From assembly GCA_040220875.1 (NCBI GenBank), contig JAVJVX010000009.1, forward strand, positions 124,001-188,000: a stretch of 64,000 bases of DNA, given 5' to 3'. This stretch comes from Alphaproteobacteria bacterium. Lineage in GTDB: Bacteria > Pseudomonadota > Alphaproteobacteria > JAVJVX01. Shown here piece by piece: positions 1 to 9,058 of this stretch (its first letter is position 1; every line of letters starts with the position of its first letter). Below the pieces are notes generated by a model. The model saw only the letters and a program-made list of their open reading frames with translations, searched no databases and was not told the DNA's origin. A program made the translations under genes and the position numbers.

Positions 1-188
1 TGGCGATTCAAGGTGATATTGCAGGGCGCCGCCTCGTTCCAGCAGGTCGCGACGCCGACGAAGGGCTGATTGATCTCTTCTTCCGTGAGGCCCATCGCAT
101 AGTAATACGAGCGATGCGGCGCGCGGGAAGGTCCAACCGTCACGTGGCGGGATGGCAGTTTCATTTTGTCGTATTTTCGGTCGCCCAT
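1..188 (-). CDS. ilvD: Dihydroxy-acid dehydratase, N-terminal fragment (cut by window edge)
   Basis: The first 62 codons of a minus-strand gene that runs off the left edge. The ATG at 188 opens MGDRKYDKMKLPSR, followed by a Ser/Arg/Ala-rich stretch and GLTEEEINQPFVGVATCWNE, the typical beginning of IlvD/Edd dehydratases. The Cys in VATCWNE is the first of the Fe-S cluster cysteines of the family. The enzyme dehydrates 2,3-dihydroxy acids in valine, leucine and isoleucine synthesis. A nearby in-frame ATG (MKLPSR) is an alternative start. The fragment is too short to exclude a sugar-acid dehydratase paralogue, but the N-terminus is more IlvD-like. Confidence 0.88.
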   Translation of the reverse strand, partial: MGDRKYDKMKLPSRHVTVGPSRAPHRSYYYAMGLTEEEINQPFVGVATCWNEAAPCNITLNR

Positions 189-234
189 ATTCTGCTATTC
201 CGTTCCTGACAATCTGCCCGTCCGGGCAGGCGTC

Positions 235-459
235 TTATTTCCAGTCACTACAATTCAACTCCGGCGCGGAAGAATCCGCCAGCTCGGAAGTGGCGCAAAC
301 TCGGGCCCGACCCGTCCAGTAATCCTGCTGCATCACCATCGAGTCCGTCAGGGAAATTACCCCATAGCGGTCATGGAGCAACCATGCTGCCGCCATGGTG
401 ACTGCCAGTGCTACCACGCCCCCGGCAATCGTGCGGGCCGCTCTCAGTCCTTTGGACAT
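235..459 (-). CDS. Small single-helix membrane protein downstream of valS
   Basis: A 74-residue protein that I do not recognise. It starts MSKGLRAART, has one hydrophobic segment (about residues 11-28) and a polar tail with cysteines at 55 and 70 that could form a disulfide in the periplasm. A purine-rich GGGAGGGGG tract directly precedes the ATG at 459, which makes this start better than upstream in-frame codons that would lie inside valS. It begins 22 bp after the valS stop and is probably cotranscribed with it. No function can be proposed. Confidence 0.7.
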   Translation of the reverse strand: MSKGLRAARTIAGGVVALAVTMAAAWLLHDRYGVISLTDSMVMQQDYWTGRARVCATSELADSSAPELNCSDWK

Positions 460-481
460 GCCCCCTCCCTTTTCGCTTTTT

Positions 482-3145
482 CTACAGCCTGTCAAACCGG
501 GCCAGCGCCGCGCCCAGCTTATCACATATGTCGGCCGCCTCATCACGCCGCTGGCGCTGCTCGGCGACCACCTCCGCCGGAGCCTTTTCGAGAAAGCCGG
601 CATTGGAGAGCTTCTTGTCAAGGCGGGTGATATCGGCTTCCAGCTTTGACATTTCCTTCTTCAGTCGTGCTTTCTCCTGATCAACGTCAATGACATCCAT
701 AAGCGGCAGCATCAGCGTCGCCTCGTCGACCACCGTCTGCACCGCCCCCTTTGGCACTGCGTCCTGAAAGTCAATCGACGAGATGCGCGCCAGCCGCTGC
801 ACGATTTCGCCGTGCCGGACCAGCCGGGCACGGGTGTCGTCGCCCGCCCCCTTGAGGAAAAGCGGCACCTGGGCGCCCGGGGGTACATTCATTTCGCCAC
901 GCACCGTGCGGATTGAGCTGACGAACCGGATCACCCACTCCAGATCCTTGCACGCATCGGTGACCGCCTGATCCCTGTCCTCCACCACCGCCCCGTCGGG
1001 CCATGCTTGTGACATCAGGAAGGCCTCGTCGCCAAACCCCAACTTCGACCACAGCTCTTCCGCGACAAAGGGCGTGAATGGCTGAATCAAATGCAGCAGA
1101 CGGTCAAGCACCCAGGCGGTGGTGGCGCGCACCTCGGCCTTCTCTGCCGCGTCGTCACTCTGAAGAACCGATTTGGTAATCTCGAGATACCAGTCGCAGA
1201 AGGTGCCCCAGATGAAATGATAAAGCGTCTGCGCCGCTTCGTTGAAGCGAAACGCCTCGAGCGCGTCCGTCACACGCCCGACGGTGCGATGAAGTTCGCT
1301 CGAAATCCACAGGTTGGCCGGCAGGCGAAGTTGCGCCGGGTCAAAATCGGGCGCGAGACGGCAATCGTTCATCTCGGCGTAACGGGCCGCGTTCCAGAGT
1401 TTCGTGATAAAGTTGCGCGATCCTTCGACCCGGCCTTCCGACATTTTCACGTCCCGCCCGGGTGCGGCGAGCGAGGCCAGCGTAAATCGGAGGGCGTCGC
1501 CGCCATAGGTATCGATCAACTCGAGAGGATCGATGATATTGCCCTTCGACTTCGACATTTTCTGCCCCTGCGCATCGCGCACGAGCGCATGGATGTAGAC
1601 AGTGTGAAACGGCACGTCCTCCATGAAATGGAGGCCCATCATCATCATCCGGGCGACCCAGAAGAAGATGATGTCGAATCCCGTGAGCAGCACATCCGTC
1701 GGGTAATAGGTCTCGAGGGCTTCGGTCTGGTCCGGCCATCCAAGAGTTGAGAACGGCCAGAGGGCCGATGAGAACCAGGTGTCAAGCACGTCCTCGTCCT
1801 GAACGAGGACGGCTTTTTCTCCGTACCGGGCTTCGGCCAGCCGGTGCGCATCCTCTTCCGTCTCGGCGACAAAGATTTCTCCGTCAGGGCCATACCAGGC
1901 CGGAATTTGATGGCCCCACCAGAGCTGACGCGACACGCACCAGGGCTGGATGTTCCGCATCCATTCGAAATAGGTATTCGCCCAGTGTTCGGGCACGAAG
2001 CGGGTACGCCCGCCTTCGACCGCCTCGATCGCCGGCCGGGCGAGTGTCTTGGCGTCGACATACCACTGATCCGTAAGCCACGGCTCGATTATAACGCCGG
2101 ACCGATCGCCATAGGGCACCATGTGGATGTGGTCCTCGACCTTTTCGAGGAGCCCCAGCCTGTCCATTTCTTCGACGATTTTTTCGCGTGCCTCGAACCG
2201 GTCGAGCCCCCGGAAACGGGGAGGAGCATTCTCGTTCAGCCGCGCGCGGTCATCCAGCACGTTGATAAGATCTAGGCTGTGCCGTCGGCCCACCTCAAAA
2301 TCATTGAAATCATGAGCCGGTGTGATCTTGACCGCACCGGAACCTGTCTCAGGATCGGCGTAATCGTCGGCGACGATCGGAATTTCGCGATCCATGATGG
2401 GCAGGCGCACTTTCCGGCCAACGATATCCCGGTAGCGCGCATCGTCCGGATGGACCGCCACGGCGGTATCACCGAGCATCGTCTCGGGACGGGTCGTCGC
2501 GACCGTAATGCTGCCGCTGCCATCTGCGAGCGGATAGCGAAAATGCCAGAGATGACCCCGTGTTTCCCGCGATTCGACTTCGAGATCCGAGATCGCCGTG
2601 TGCAGCACCGGATCCCAGTTCACCAATCGCTTGTCCCGGTAAATGAGACCTTCCCGGTGCAGGGCAACGAAAACACGGCGCACGGCACGGGACAGGCCCT
2701 CGTCCAGCGTGAACCGTTCGCGCTCCCAGTCGGGTGACGTTCCGAGCCGGCGCAGCTGGCTGACGATCGTGCCTCCCGATTCCTGTTTCCATTTCCAGAC
2801 ACGGTCAACAAAGGCTTCGCGCCCGAGATCGTGGCGGGTCTTGCCTTCTTCCGCCAATTGGCGCTCCACGACCATCTGGGTGGCGATCCCGGCATGATCG
2901 GTCCCGGGCTGCCACAAGGCATCGAACCCGCGCATCCGCTTGTAGCGGATCAGGACATCCTGGAGCGTATGATTGAGCGCGTGACCCAAATGAAGGCTAC
3001 CGGTCACGTTGGGCGGGGGCATCGCAATGGTAAACCGCGGGCGATCCTCTTCCGGGCGAGCGGCGAAAACGCCTGCGTCTTCCCAGCGCTTGTAGAGCGC
3101 GGCTTCGACGTCGGCCGGCCAATAATGCTTATCGAGCATGGTCAT
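482..3145 (-). CDS. valS: Valyl-tRNA synthetase
   Basis: An 887-residue cytoplasmic class I aminoacyl-tRNA synthetase that charges tRNA-Val and edits misacylated Thr. PPPNVTGSLHLGHAL (residues 43-57) holds the HIGH signature as HLGH, and GQKMSKSKGN near residue 526 is the KMSKS loop. The large CP1 editing domain lies between them (TTRPETMLGDTAVAVHP). The C-terminal part has the anticodon-binding domain and a Lys/Glu-rich coiled-coil arm of about 60 residues, as in bacterial ValS. Length is normal. It lies 148 bp downstream of the popZ-like gene in an order (tolC, popZ, valS) common in Alphaproteobacteria. Confidence 0.98.
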   Translation of the reverse strand: MTMLDKHYWPADVEAALYKRWEDAGVFAARPEEDRPRFTIAMPPPNVTGSLHLGHALNHTLQDVLIRYKRMRGFDALWQPGTDHAGIATQMVVERQLAEEGKTRHDLGREAFVDRVWKWKQESGGTIVSQLRRLGTSPDWERERFTLDEGLSRAVRRVFVALHREGLIYRDKRLVNWDPVLHTAISDLEVESRETRGHLWHFRYPLADGSGSITVATTRPETMLGDTAVAVHPDDARYRDIVGRKVRLPIMDREIPIVADDYADPETGSGAVKITPAHDFNDFEVGRRHSLDLINVLDDRARLNENAPPRFRGLDRFEAREKIVEEMDRLGLLEKVEDHIHMVPYGDRSGVIIEPWLTDQWYVDAKTLARPAIEAVEGGRTRFVPEHWANTYFEWMRNIQPWCVSRQLWWGHQIPAWYGPDGEIFVAETEEDAHRLAEARYGEKAVLVQDEDVLDTWFSSALWPFSTLGWPDQTEALETYYPTDVLLTGFDIIFFWVARMMMMGLHFMEDVPFHTVYIHALVRDAQGQKMSKSKGNIIDPLELIDTYGGDALRFTLASLAAPGRDVKMSEGRVEGSRNFITKLWNAARYAEMNDCRLAPDFDPAQLRLPANLWISSELHRTVGRVTDALEAFRFNEAAQTLYHFIWGTFCDWYLEITKSVLQSDDAAEKAEVRATTAWVLDRLLHLIQPFTPFVAEELWSKLGFGDEAFLMSQAWPDGAVVEDRDQAVTDACKDLEWVIRFVSSIRTVRGEMNVPPGAQVPLFLKGAGDDTRARLVRHGEIVQRLARISSIDFQDAVPKGAVQTVVDEATLMLPLMDVIDVDQEKARLKKEMSKLEADITRLDKKLSNAGFLEKAPAEVVAEQRQRRDEAADICDKLGAALARFDRL

Positions 3146-3293
3146 TGCGCATCGGTTGCGGCGCCACCTCTGGCGGCGCCTCGAAACTCACAGGGATGGT
3201 TGAGTTACAGGAAAACGGCCCGGAGGAAAACCTTGGAAACCGGCAGGGATGGGCGTTCCGGCAGGCGGGCCCCGCGGAATCCGTGAAAACGAC

Positions 3294-4061
3294 CTAGTCG
3301 TCTTCCGCCCGGCGGGCGATCTTTCGGATTTCCGCCTGCACCAGCCGCTCGACGATGGCCGGCAGGTTCTGGTCCAGCCAATCCTTGAGAAGCGGGCGCA
3401 GGAGGTCCCGAACGATGGCTTCGAGGGTTCGGTTGCCCAGCCCCGTGGGATCGGGCGTCGTTTGCGCGCCGGCGCCTCCGATCTCACGATGCAGGGCCGC
3501 CATTGCGGTCGCCGTCAGCGCGGCCGGCGCCTCCGAGACCAGGCGTTCCTCGTCGCTGTTTTTCGAGCCCTGAGTGTTGGCCACGCTGCCTGCCGTCTCT
3601 ACCGGCATCTCGCCGTTCTCGTTCTCTTCACTGATGACGATCTCGTCGGCCTCGTTCCCCGCACCCTGGTCGCCGGCGGCCAGGGTTTTGTCCGTCTCCG
3701 GTTCGCCGGGCGCCTCAGCGGTCGCCTCCTCGTCATCGACGACATCCGTCAGTTCCAGAACGTCGTCTTCTTCCCTGTTTTCGCTGTCTTCCGCCATTTC
3801 ACTCGCCCCGTCATTCCGGTTCTGAAAGGCTGACGCCCCTTCGGCGCCGTTTCCGGTCTCCGGCTGGCCGCGCCGCTCGGCCGCGGTATCCCCACCGCCG
3901 CCGGCCTGACCAGCGTCTCCATCTTCCGCCGGACCGGCCCCGTCGCCGCCGCTCCCGCGCCCCTCTTCATCCTCTTCCGAAATGATCCGACGAATGGAAG
4001 CCAGAATCTCCTCCATGGAGGGCTCATCCTGGTTACCGTTCTTGGAGCCGTCTTCCGCCAT
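3294..4061 (-). CDS. PopZ-like DUF2497 polar organising protein
   Basis: A 255-residue acidic protein built like PopZ of alphaproteobacteria. A short N-terminal helix (PSMEEILASIRRIISE, residues 14-29) binds client proteins in the family; a long low-complexity linker rich in Glu, Asp, Gly and Ala follows; a C-terminal helical segment (LEAIVRDLLRPLLKDWLDQN, then LPAIVERLVQAEIRKIARRA) drives oligomerisation. PopZ forms polar condensates that tether the ParB-origin complex and recruit signalling proteins. The linker is longer than in Caulobacter PopZ. An AGGA ribosome-binding sequence precedes the ATG. The position between tolC and valS supports the assignment; the polar role is inferred from the family. 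Confidence 0.85.
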   Translation of the reverse strand: MAEDGSKNGNQDEPSMEEILASIRRIISEEDEEGRGSGGDGAGPAEDGDAGQAGGGGDTAAERRGQPETGNGAEGASAFQNRNDGASEMAEDSENREEDDVLELTDVVDDEEATAEAPGEPETDKTLAAGDQGAGNEADEIVISEENENGEMPVETAGSVANTQGSKNSDEERLVSEAPAALTATAMAALHREIGGAGAQTTPDPTGLGNRTLEAIVRDLLRPLLKDWLDQNLPAIVERLVQAEIRKIARRAEDD

Positions 4062-4231
4062 GATGTCCTGCAGTGCCTAAACGCCCGTACGAAGAGCCGC
4101 CGATTCCGGTCAAGCCCCCGAAATCATGGACTGATAATGGTTAACGCACAATTGCCGACGGGGAAACCACCATCGATTGGCCAAAATTCGGGTGCCGGGC
4201 AGAGGCCAAGTTGCCGAAAATCGCGGATCGT

Positions 4232-5653
4232 TCAGTCTTCTTCGCCGCGGCCAAGGCCCCAGAAGGTATTGCGCGCCTCGTCGTAATGTTCCTCGACGTC
4301 GTAAATGTCCACCGGCAATCCCAGATCCGCCGCCGTCAACTGCCCCATCGCTGCCTTCACCTGATAGGCGGCAACCACCTCGTCACGCTGGGCGGTGACC
4401 AGGCTGACGCGGGAATCCAGCAGTTCCTGTTCGGCATCGAGAATGTCGAGCACGGTCCGCGAGCCCACGAGGGCTTCCTGCTGGACGCCCTCGAGCGCCA
4501 GCTCGTTCGCCTTGATCTGTGACTCGAAGGACGAGATTTGCGCGCGTGCCGTCTTGAGCGCCTCCCAGGCGGCCGTCGCGCTTTCAACCGCGTTCCGCTG
4601 GGCCTCGCTGACTTGTAGTGCCCGTTGCGAGACACGCTGGCGGCGCTCGCGCACGCTCGCCGTCTGGGCACCGGCCTGATAGAGCGGCACCTGCACCTGC
4701 ACCGTACCGGTCCAGTCGTTCGAACCGCTGTCACGACTGAAGGTTTCTTCGTTATCGCTGATCGAGCCGTTAAGGGAAACTTGCGGCATCAAGCCACCGA
4801 CGGCAACCGACACCTCGGCCTCGGCCGCACGATGGGCGAAAAGGGCGCGGCGCAGCGCGGGCTGGTTTTTGACGGCCGCGCCGACGACCGCCTCTTTGGA
4901 ATCCGGCAGATTGCCGGGCATGGGGGGCCGATCCAGATCGCCCGGAACCGCGCCGATCACGTTCTGGTAAGCGGCCCGTGTGATATCGAGTTGACCTTCG
5001 CTGCGGATCCTGTTTGCCACCGTCCCCCGGTAGCGCGCCTCCGCCTGGGACACGTCGGTCCGGGTGACCTCGCCGACACGGAAACGATCCTGGGTTGCCT
5101 CGAGTTGCCGACGCAGCACCTGTTCGTTATTGATCGCCAGGTCGAGCACCGCCTGATCGCGAAAAACGTCGGCATAGGCCCTGACACTGTCGAGCAGAAT
5201 CGTCTGTTCGGTATCGGTCAGCGCGGCGCGCTGGGCAAAAACGTTGTTTTTCGCCCGCTTCGTCTCGGCGACCGTCTGACCACCCCGGAAAAGTGGCTGG
5301 TCGATCGAGACCGATGCCCGGCGTGGATTTCGGTACTCACGATCGCCCACGGCGAGGCCGGCTAGCCCGCTCTGGGTCTTTGCCCGTGTGCGCCCGTAAT
5401 CGCCCTGCGCCGACAGCGTGGGCCGCCACCCCGAAAGGGCCTGGGCCACGGTCTCATCGACGCTCCGCAATTCCGCGCGAGCGGCACGGAGGGACGGATT
5501 ATCGCTGTAGGCTCTGGTCAGGGCCTCGGTCAGGGATTGGGCCGATGCGGCCGGCGTCTGAAACACGAGATAGAGCGCCAGCGCGGCGCAACCGCCCAGC
5601 CTGACGAAACCGGGCCATGGCGTATTTATCGCGGATGCCACCCTAGAATACAA
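4232..5653 (-). CDS. tolC: TolC-family outer-membrane efflux protein
   Basis: A 473-residue secreted protein. The first 38 residues form a signal peptide ending PAASA. The mature part begins QSLTEALTRAYSDNPSLRAA, the usual start of TolC-type channel proteins, followed by two long helical hairpins rich in Ala, Gln and Arg and the NEQVLRRQLEATQDRFRVGE and EALVGSRTVLDILDAEQELL segments typical of each structural repeat. It should trimerise as the outer-membrane duct for type I secretion and RND efflux. The start overlaps the end of the upstream methyltransferase gene by 11 bp, so translation is probably coupled. No cognate inner-membrane pump is adjacent. Confidence 0.94.
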   Translation of the reverse strand: MYSRVASAINTPWPGFVRLGGCAALALYLVFQTPAASAQSLTEALTRAYSDNPSLRAARAELRSVDETVAQALSGWRPTLSAQGDYGRTRAKTQSGLAGLAVGDREYRNPRRASVSIDQPLFRGGQTVAETKRAKNNVFAQRAALTDTEQTILLDSVRAYADVFRDQAVLDLAINNEQVLRRQLEATQDRFRVGEVTRTDVSQAEARYRGTVANRIRSEGQLDITRAAYQNVIGAVPGDLDRPPMPGNLPDSKEAVVGAAVKNQPALRRALFAHRAAEAEVSVAVGGLMPQVSLNGSISDNEETFSRDSGSNDWTGTVQVQVPLYQAGAQTASVRERRQRVSQRALQVSEAQRNAVESATAAWEALKTARAQISSFESQIKANELALEGVQQEALVGSRTVLDILDAEQELLDSRVSLVTAQRDEVVAAYQVKAAMGQLTAADLGLPVDIYDVEEHYDEARNTFWGLGRGEED

Positions 5654-6296
5654 AACCAGCTTCCTCTTCCATTTCCGGCAGATGGGGGATCGCAGCGTCG
5701 AACACCGGGCGCCGGGTCACGCCATTGCCATGGCGCGTCACCAGAATCGCCTTGCCCATCCAGCCACCGGGGCGCTCCACTGCCGCGAGGCGCCCGCCAT
5801 CCGATAACTGGGCGATGATCGCATCGGGTATCCTGGCGACGGCCCCGTCGAAAAGCACCACGTCGTAGGGCCCTTGCTCAGCGCAGCCCTGATCGAAGGG
5901 CCGATCGAGGATCGAAACATTGGCGACCCCAAGATCGGCCAGCACCGCCTCAGCCATATCCCCCATGGCACGGTCCGGCTCGATGGCGACCACAGCGCCC
6001 GCCAGCCTGCCCAGCAGGGCGGCCGAGTAGCCGGTGCCGGCGCCGACCAGAAGCCCGGCATCGGTGTCTCGGACGTTGAGGGCCTGGAGCAGCCGTGCGA
6101 TCACCATGGGCTCCATCAGGTAGCGGCCATGCCCGACGGGGACATCTTCGTCGACATAGGCGCGCGCCACTTCGGAAAGTGGCAGGAATTTCTCTCGCGG
6201 AATCTCAGCCATCGCCGCGAGTACCCTGGAATCCGTCACCTTGTTGGGCCGGATCTGGCTTTCGATCATGTTACGCCGGGCGGTCTCAAAGTCCAT
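5643..6296 (-). CDS. pcm: Protein-L-isoaspartate O-methyltransferase family protein
   Basis: A 217-residue class I SAM methyltransferase. The N-terminus MDFETARRNMIESQIRPNKV is characteristic of the alphaproteobacterial PIMT branch next to tolC. The SAM-binding loop is GAGTGYSA (residues 85-92), after MEPMVIARLLQAL. The acidic end of strand 2 is VVAIEPD. Family members methylate isoaspartyl residues in aged proteins, but this tolC-linked branch is divergent and its substrate is uncertain. It heads the pcm-tolC pair, whose coding regions overlap by 11 bp. Confidence 0.9.
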   Translation of the reverse strand: MDFETARRNMIESQIRPNKVTDSRVLAAMAEIPREKFLPLSEVARAYVDEDVPVGHGRYLMEPMVIARLLQALNVRDTDAGLLVGAGTGYSAALLGRLAGAVVAIEPDRAMGDMAEAVLADLGVANVSILDRPFDQGCAEQGPYDVVLFDGAVARIPDAIIAQLSDGGRLAAVERPGGWMGKAILVTRHGNGVTRRPVFDAAIPHLPEMEEEAGFVF

Positions 6297-6708
6297 GATT
6301 TGCCCTTGGGGATTTGCCTTTGGGTTTTATCTTCTCGACGAACGGGACTGGCCGCCAGTAAACCGCCAGCCCCTGGCGCAGCGGCGCCGGGCGTTTATAC
6401 GGCCGAAGGGCCAAAAAGACAATGCGTTGAAAGGATTTAGCACCGGTTAAAGGGCAATGGCCGTCGCCGGGTTTTCGGCACGAAAGGTTCCGTCGTTTTT
6501 CGGCCGGGACGCCCCCCGGTTCGCTTCTGTTCGCTTCTGTTCGCTCGGGCCCGCTCTCGGGGTCCGCTCGGGGTCCGCCCCATCTCGCTCCGGCCCGCTC
6601 CAGTGGCCGCGCGCCCGCTTGCCAGATAGCGCCATGAAACGTATATCTCCTCCTACCCTTGACGGGAGCACCCGCCCCGGTGGCGGAGCCCCACCCCGCC
6701 CTCAAGAT
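6297..6708. other. Intergenic region between pcm and tRNA-Cys, no gene seen
   Basis: About 410 bp without a convincing gene. The pcm side should hold its promoter, but I see no clear -35/-10 pair. The middle contains a tandem duplication of TTCGCTTCTG and related CCGCTC/GGGTCCG-rich pieces (about 6520-6600). An apparent minus-strand reading frame across the region runs through the tRNA-Cys gene and reads like translated tRNA sequence, so I do not call it. Confidence 0.6.
6520..6545. repeat. Short tandem repeat, 10-bp unit, about 2.6 copies
   Basis: TTCGCTTCTG occurs at 6520-6529 and again at 6530-6539, followed by a partial copy TTCGCT. It is followed by related GC-rich words (GGGTCCGCTCGGGGTCCG). 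No spacers, so not CRISPR; it looks like local slippage or duplication in non-coding DNA. Confidence 0.75.
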
Positions 6709-6782
6709 GGCCGAGTAGCAAAGTGGTAATGCAGGGGATTGCAAATCCCCGATCGTCGGTTCGATTCCGTCCTCGGCCTCCA
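6709..6782 (+). tRNA. tRNA-Cys (anticodon GCA)
   Basis: A 74-nt cloverleaf. The acceptor arm GGCCGAG pairs with CTCGGCC, followed by discriminator T and an encoded CCA. The anticodon stem-loop reads GGGATTGCAAATCCC with GCA in the loop. The T-arm contains GGTTCGATTCC. It stands alone, 170 bp before tRNA-Asn on the same strand. Confidence 0.96.
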
Positions 6783-6952
6783 TTTTTCACCGTAAGCTTG
6801 ACCGGTTCCCTGGCCTTCCGGAGCCTGGCGGGCTAAAAAGACTAAATTCTTTTTGGCGAAGCCCGGCAGCCGCTGGTATAACCCCCGACTTGGCGAAACG
6901 CGGCGGGCGCCTGCCTGCGCCGTCGCCGGGGTCGGTGCCTGACGGGCCCTGT

Positions 6953-7028
6953 TCCGCGGTAGCTCAGTTGGTAGAGCAGATGACTGTTAATCATCGGGTC
7001 GCAGGTTCGAGTCCTGCCCGCGGAGCCA
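6953..7028 (+). tRNA. tRNA-Asn (anticodon GTT)
   Basis: A 76-nt cloverleaf. TCCGCGG pairs with CCGCGGA, followed by G and encoded CCA. The D-arm is GCTCAGTTGGTAGAGC, the anticodon loop ACTGTTAAT carries GTT, and the T-arm is GCAGGTTCGAGTCCTGC. It is convergent with the metallo-beta-lactamase-fold gene. No integrated element or attachment-site duplication is visible at its 3' end. Confidence 0.97.
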
Positions 7029-7102
7029 GCCCGGCCCACCGCCACATCCTTCTCGCAAGACATAAGAATAATCCGATATCCGACTGATATTTAATATTAT
7101 TT

Positions 7103-8317
7103 TTAGTCCTGTCTTGCCGTTTCCACAGCCAGCGGCTGACCCGCGGGCATATCCGACTTCGATTCCAGTCTGGCCGGTCCCCGTTCATTCGCGCCTTGGG
7201 GGGCCAGTCGCCGCGTTTCGCCGATCTTCATGATCCAGGCGTCCTCCTCGCCATATCCGGCATTCCCGGCCGCGCGCTTGAACCGCCCCGCGGCCTCGAA
7301 GGGCGGCTCCGGCGTGAGGCTGATGGTCCCCCAATGCATGCCGACCATCTGGCGAGCCCCGATATCCCGCCCCAAACGAACGGCCTCTTCCGGCGTGGCA
7401 TGGCTGGCCACCATGATGCTGCGAGGCTCATAAGCCCCGATCCCGATCATGGCGAAGTCGAACGGGCCATGACTTTCCCCCATCCTGGCGAAGACCGGGC
7501 CATAAGCCGTATCGCCGCTGAAAAACAGCCGGTAACCATCCGGCTTCTGGACGCTGTAAGAGGCCCAAAGGGTTTCGTTACGGTCAAACAGCCCGCGCTT
7601 GGAAAAATGAATGGCCGGCAAGGCGGTAATCTTGAGCCCGGCCGCCTCCGTGCCGTCGAGCCAGTCGAGCTCCCGCACATCCCGGTAGCCGAGTTCGGTG
7701 AAGTAGTGTCCAAGCCCGAGCGGCACGATCACCGTGGCTCGGGCCTTGTGCGGCAGGGCCTCGATCGTCCTCAGATCCAGATGTTCGTAGTGATTATGCG
7801 AGACGATGATCAAATCGACGGGCGGCAGGGATTCGATGGGAATGCCCGGCGGCACAAACCGCTTGGGCCCGGCCCAGCTGAATGGCGAGGCGCGTTCCAT
7901 GAAGAAGGGATCGGTCAGCACCGTCACCCCGTCCAGGCGCAACAGGAATGTCGCGTGGCCGACCCAGGTGATGCTGTCGCGCCCCGCCCCTTCGGTCAGT
8001 TGCGCAAGCGCCTCCCCGCGATCGAGGAGATGACCGGGCGGAACCGTCACGGTCTTGGACAGGACCAGCTGGTTGAACAGGAAACCGAGAAATTCAACGG
8101 TGCTTGCCGTGCGTACCGGGCTGCCCTCGGGGTTCCGGAAGCCATCCGCGGTGTGGTGGTAGGGCATCGCCTCCTGGCGCTCTGCCTGGGTCGGCGCACA
8201 GCCCGGCGTCGTCAGCCAGATTGCCAGAATTCCGCCGAGCACGCCGGCAATCCTGCATCTCCGCCGGCTCCCGGTGTTGTCACTGGGCCACCAACTCATA
8301 TTCATATGCGAGTTCAT
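7103..8317 (-). CDS. Metallo-beta-lactamase-fold (UlaG/NAPE-PLD-like) predicted lipoprotein
   Basis: A 404-residue protein from the ATG at 8317 (MNSHMNMSWW), chosen because a GGGGAA sequence precedes it; an in-frame start 84 bp further upstream is less likely. A hydrophobic N-terminal segment ends LTTPGC, an imperfect lipobox, so it is probably an envelope lipoprotein. Zinc-ligand motifs of the MBL fold are visible: GHATFLLRLDG, LTDPFF, SHNHYEHLD (an HxHxEH variant of HxHxDH), FSGDTAYGP and MHWGT. Close relatives include NAPE-PLD-like phospholipases and UlaG-type lactonases. The substrate cannot be told from sequence. Confidence 0.85.
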   Translation of the reverse strand: MNSHMNMSWWPSDNTGSRRRCRIAGVLGGILAIWLTTPGCAPTQAERQEAMPYHHTADGFRNPEGSPVRTASTVEFLGFLFNQLVLSKTVTVPPGHLLDRGEALAQLTEGAGRDSITWVGHATFLLRLDGVTVLTDPFFMERASPFSWAGPKRFVPPGIPIESLPPVDLIIVSHNHYEHLDLRTIEALPHKARATVIVPLGLGHYFTELGYRDVRELDWLDGTEAAGLKITALPAIHFSKRGLFDRNETLWASYSVQKPDGYRLFFSGDTAYGPVFARMGESHGPFDFAMIGIGAYEPRSIMVASHATPEEAVRLGRDIGARQMVGMHWGTISLTPEPPFEAAGRFKRAAGNAGYGEEDAWIMKIGETRRLAPQGANERGPARLESKSDMPAGQPLAVETARQD

Positions 8318-8425
8318 ATGCGAGGTTCCCCAAAACGGTTCCGAGTCGCACGCACCGGAGACGCATGTGGTTGGTGCCTCGATCCGACTCCGGGCGCGCA
8401 ACAGCCAATCTGCGGCCCAATCACC

Positions 8426-9058
8426 CTAACCATCGCCACTCACTATGTTGTCCTCTGGTGGCCGCGCGCCGAATGCGGGCGCTTCGGCCGCCAGATACGC
8501 CTTTTCCTCCCGGGTCGAGGCTCGGGCCAGAATAGGATTGCGGTGCGGAAACCGGCCAAATCTGGCCATGATCTCGAAATGCTCGATGGCATGGGCCATA
8601 AGGTCGCGCGTTTCCGGGTAGGGACGGAGATCCGCGTAGAGACAGAGTGCCCGCCGCTGATCGGCCATCGCCTCACTATGGAGATACGGCAGGGCGAGGA
8701 AAAGACGCTGCACGGGCAAAAGCTCGCGGTCCAGGCCCTGTTCCAGGGCGCTTTCCGCCACGGCCCGTGCCTGGGGATCGGTCGCGTAGGCCGCCGGCCG
8801 GCCTCGAAAAAGATTACGCGGGATCTGATCGAGCAAGAGCACGAGGGCGAGTGCCCCGGTGGCCGTCGTCACAAGCCCGTCATAGGCGCCTGCGGCGGCC
8901 CTGTGATAATCGGCTTCGAACCGCTCCCGGATCGCTGCATCCCAGTCGGGCGTGCTGTCGAACCAGATCCCGCGGACGCGGCCGAATTTCGCGTGGGTTG
9001 GTGGCCAGAACCAGAAATCCAGCAGCCGGTGTTCCAGCGTCGCCGAGGCCCCGGTCAT
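8426..9058 (-). CDS. DUF924 family protein
   Basis: A 210-residue soluble protein with the hallmarks of DUF924: LLDFWFWPPTHAKFGRVRGI near the N-terminus, LLLDQIPRNLFRGRPAAYAT in the middle (residues about 75-94), then QRLFLALPYLHSE and HFEIMARFGRFPHRN. The family is TPR-like and helical; no reaction is established. It overlaps the stop of the upstream small membrane-protein gene by 4 bp (ATGA), so the two are translationally coupled. Confidence 0.93.
   Translation of the reverse strand: MTGASATLEHRLLDFWFWPPTHAKFGRVRGIWFDSTPDWDAAIRERFEADYHRAAAGAYDGLVTTATGALALVLLLDQIPRNLFRGRPAAYATDPQARAVAESALEQGLDRELLPVQRLFLALPYLHSEAMADQRRALCLYADLRPYPETRDLMAHAIEHFEIMARFGRFPHRNPILARASTREEKAYLAAEAPAFGARPPEDNIVSGDG

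Noticed and set aside
6286-6783. Minus-strand 165-codon open frame across tRNA-Cys
   Set aside because: Its N-terminus is translated tRNA-Cys sequence and the rest is Arg/Gly/Pro-rich; a well-known false gene type.
6953-7028. tRNA-Asn as an integration site
   Set aside because: No integrase, no repeated 3' tRNA end and no compositional break are visible nearby.
6842-7063. Minus-strand open frame across tRNA-Asn
   Set aside because: Reads through the tRNA (AGRTRTCDPM-type artefact); no ribosome-binding site or homologous pattern.
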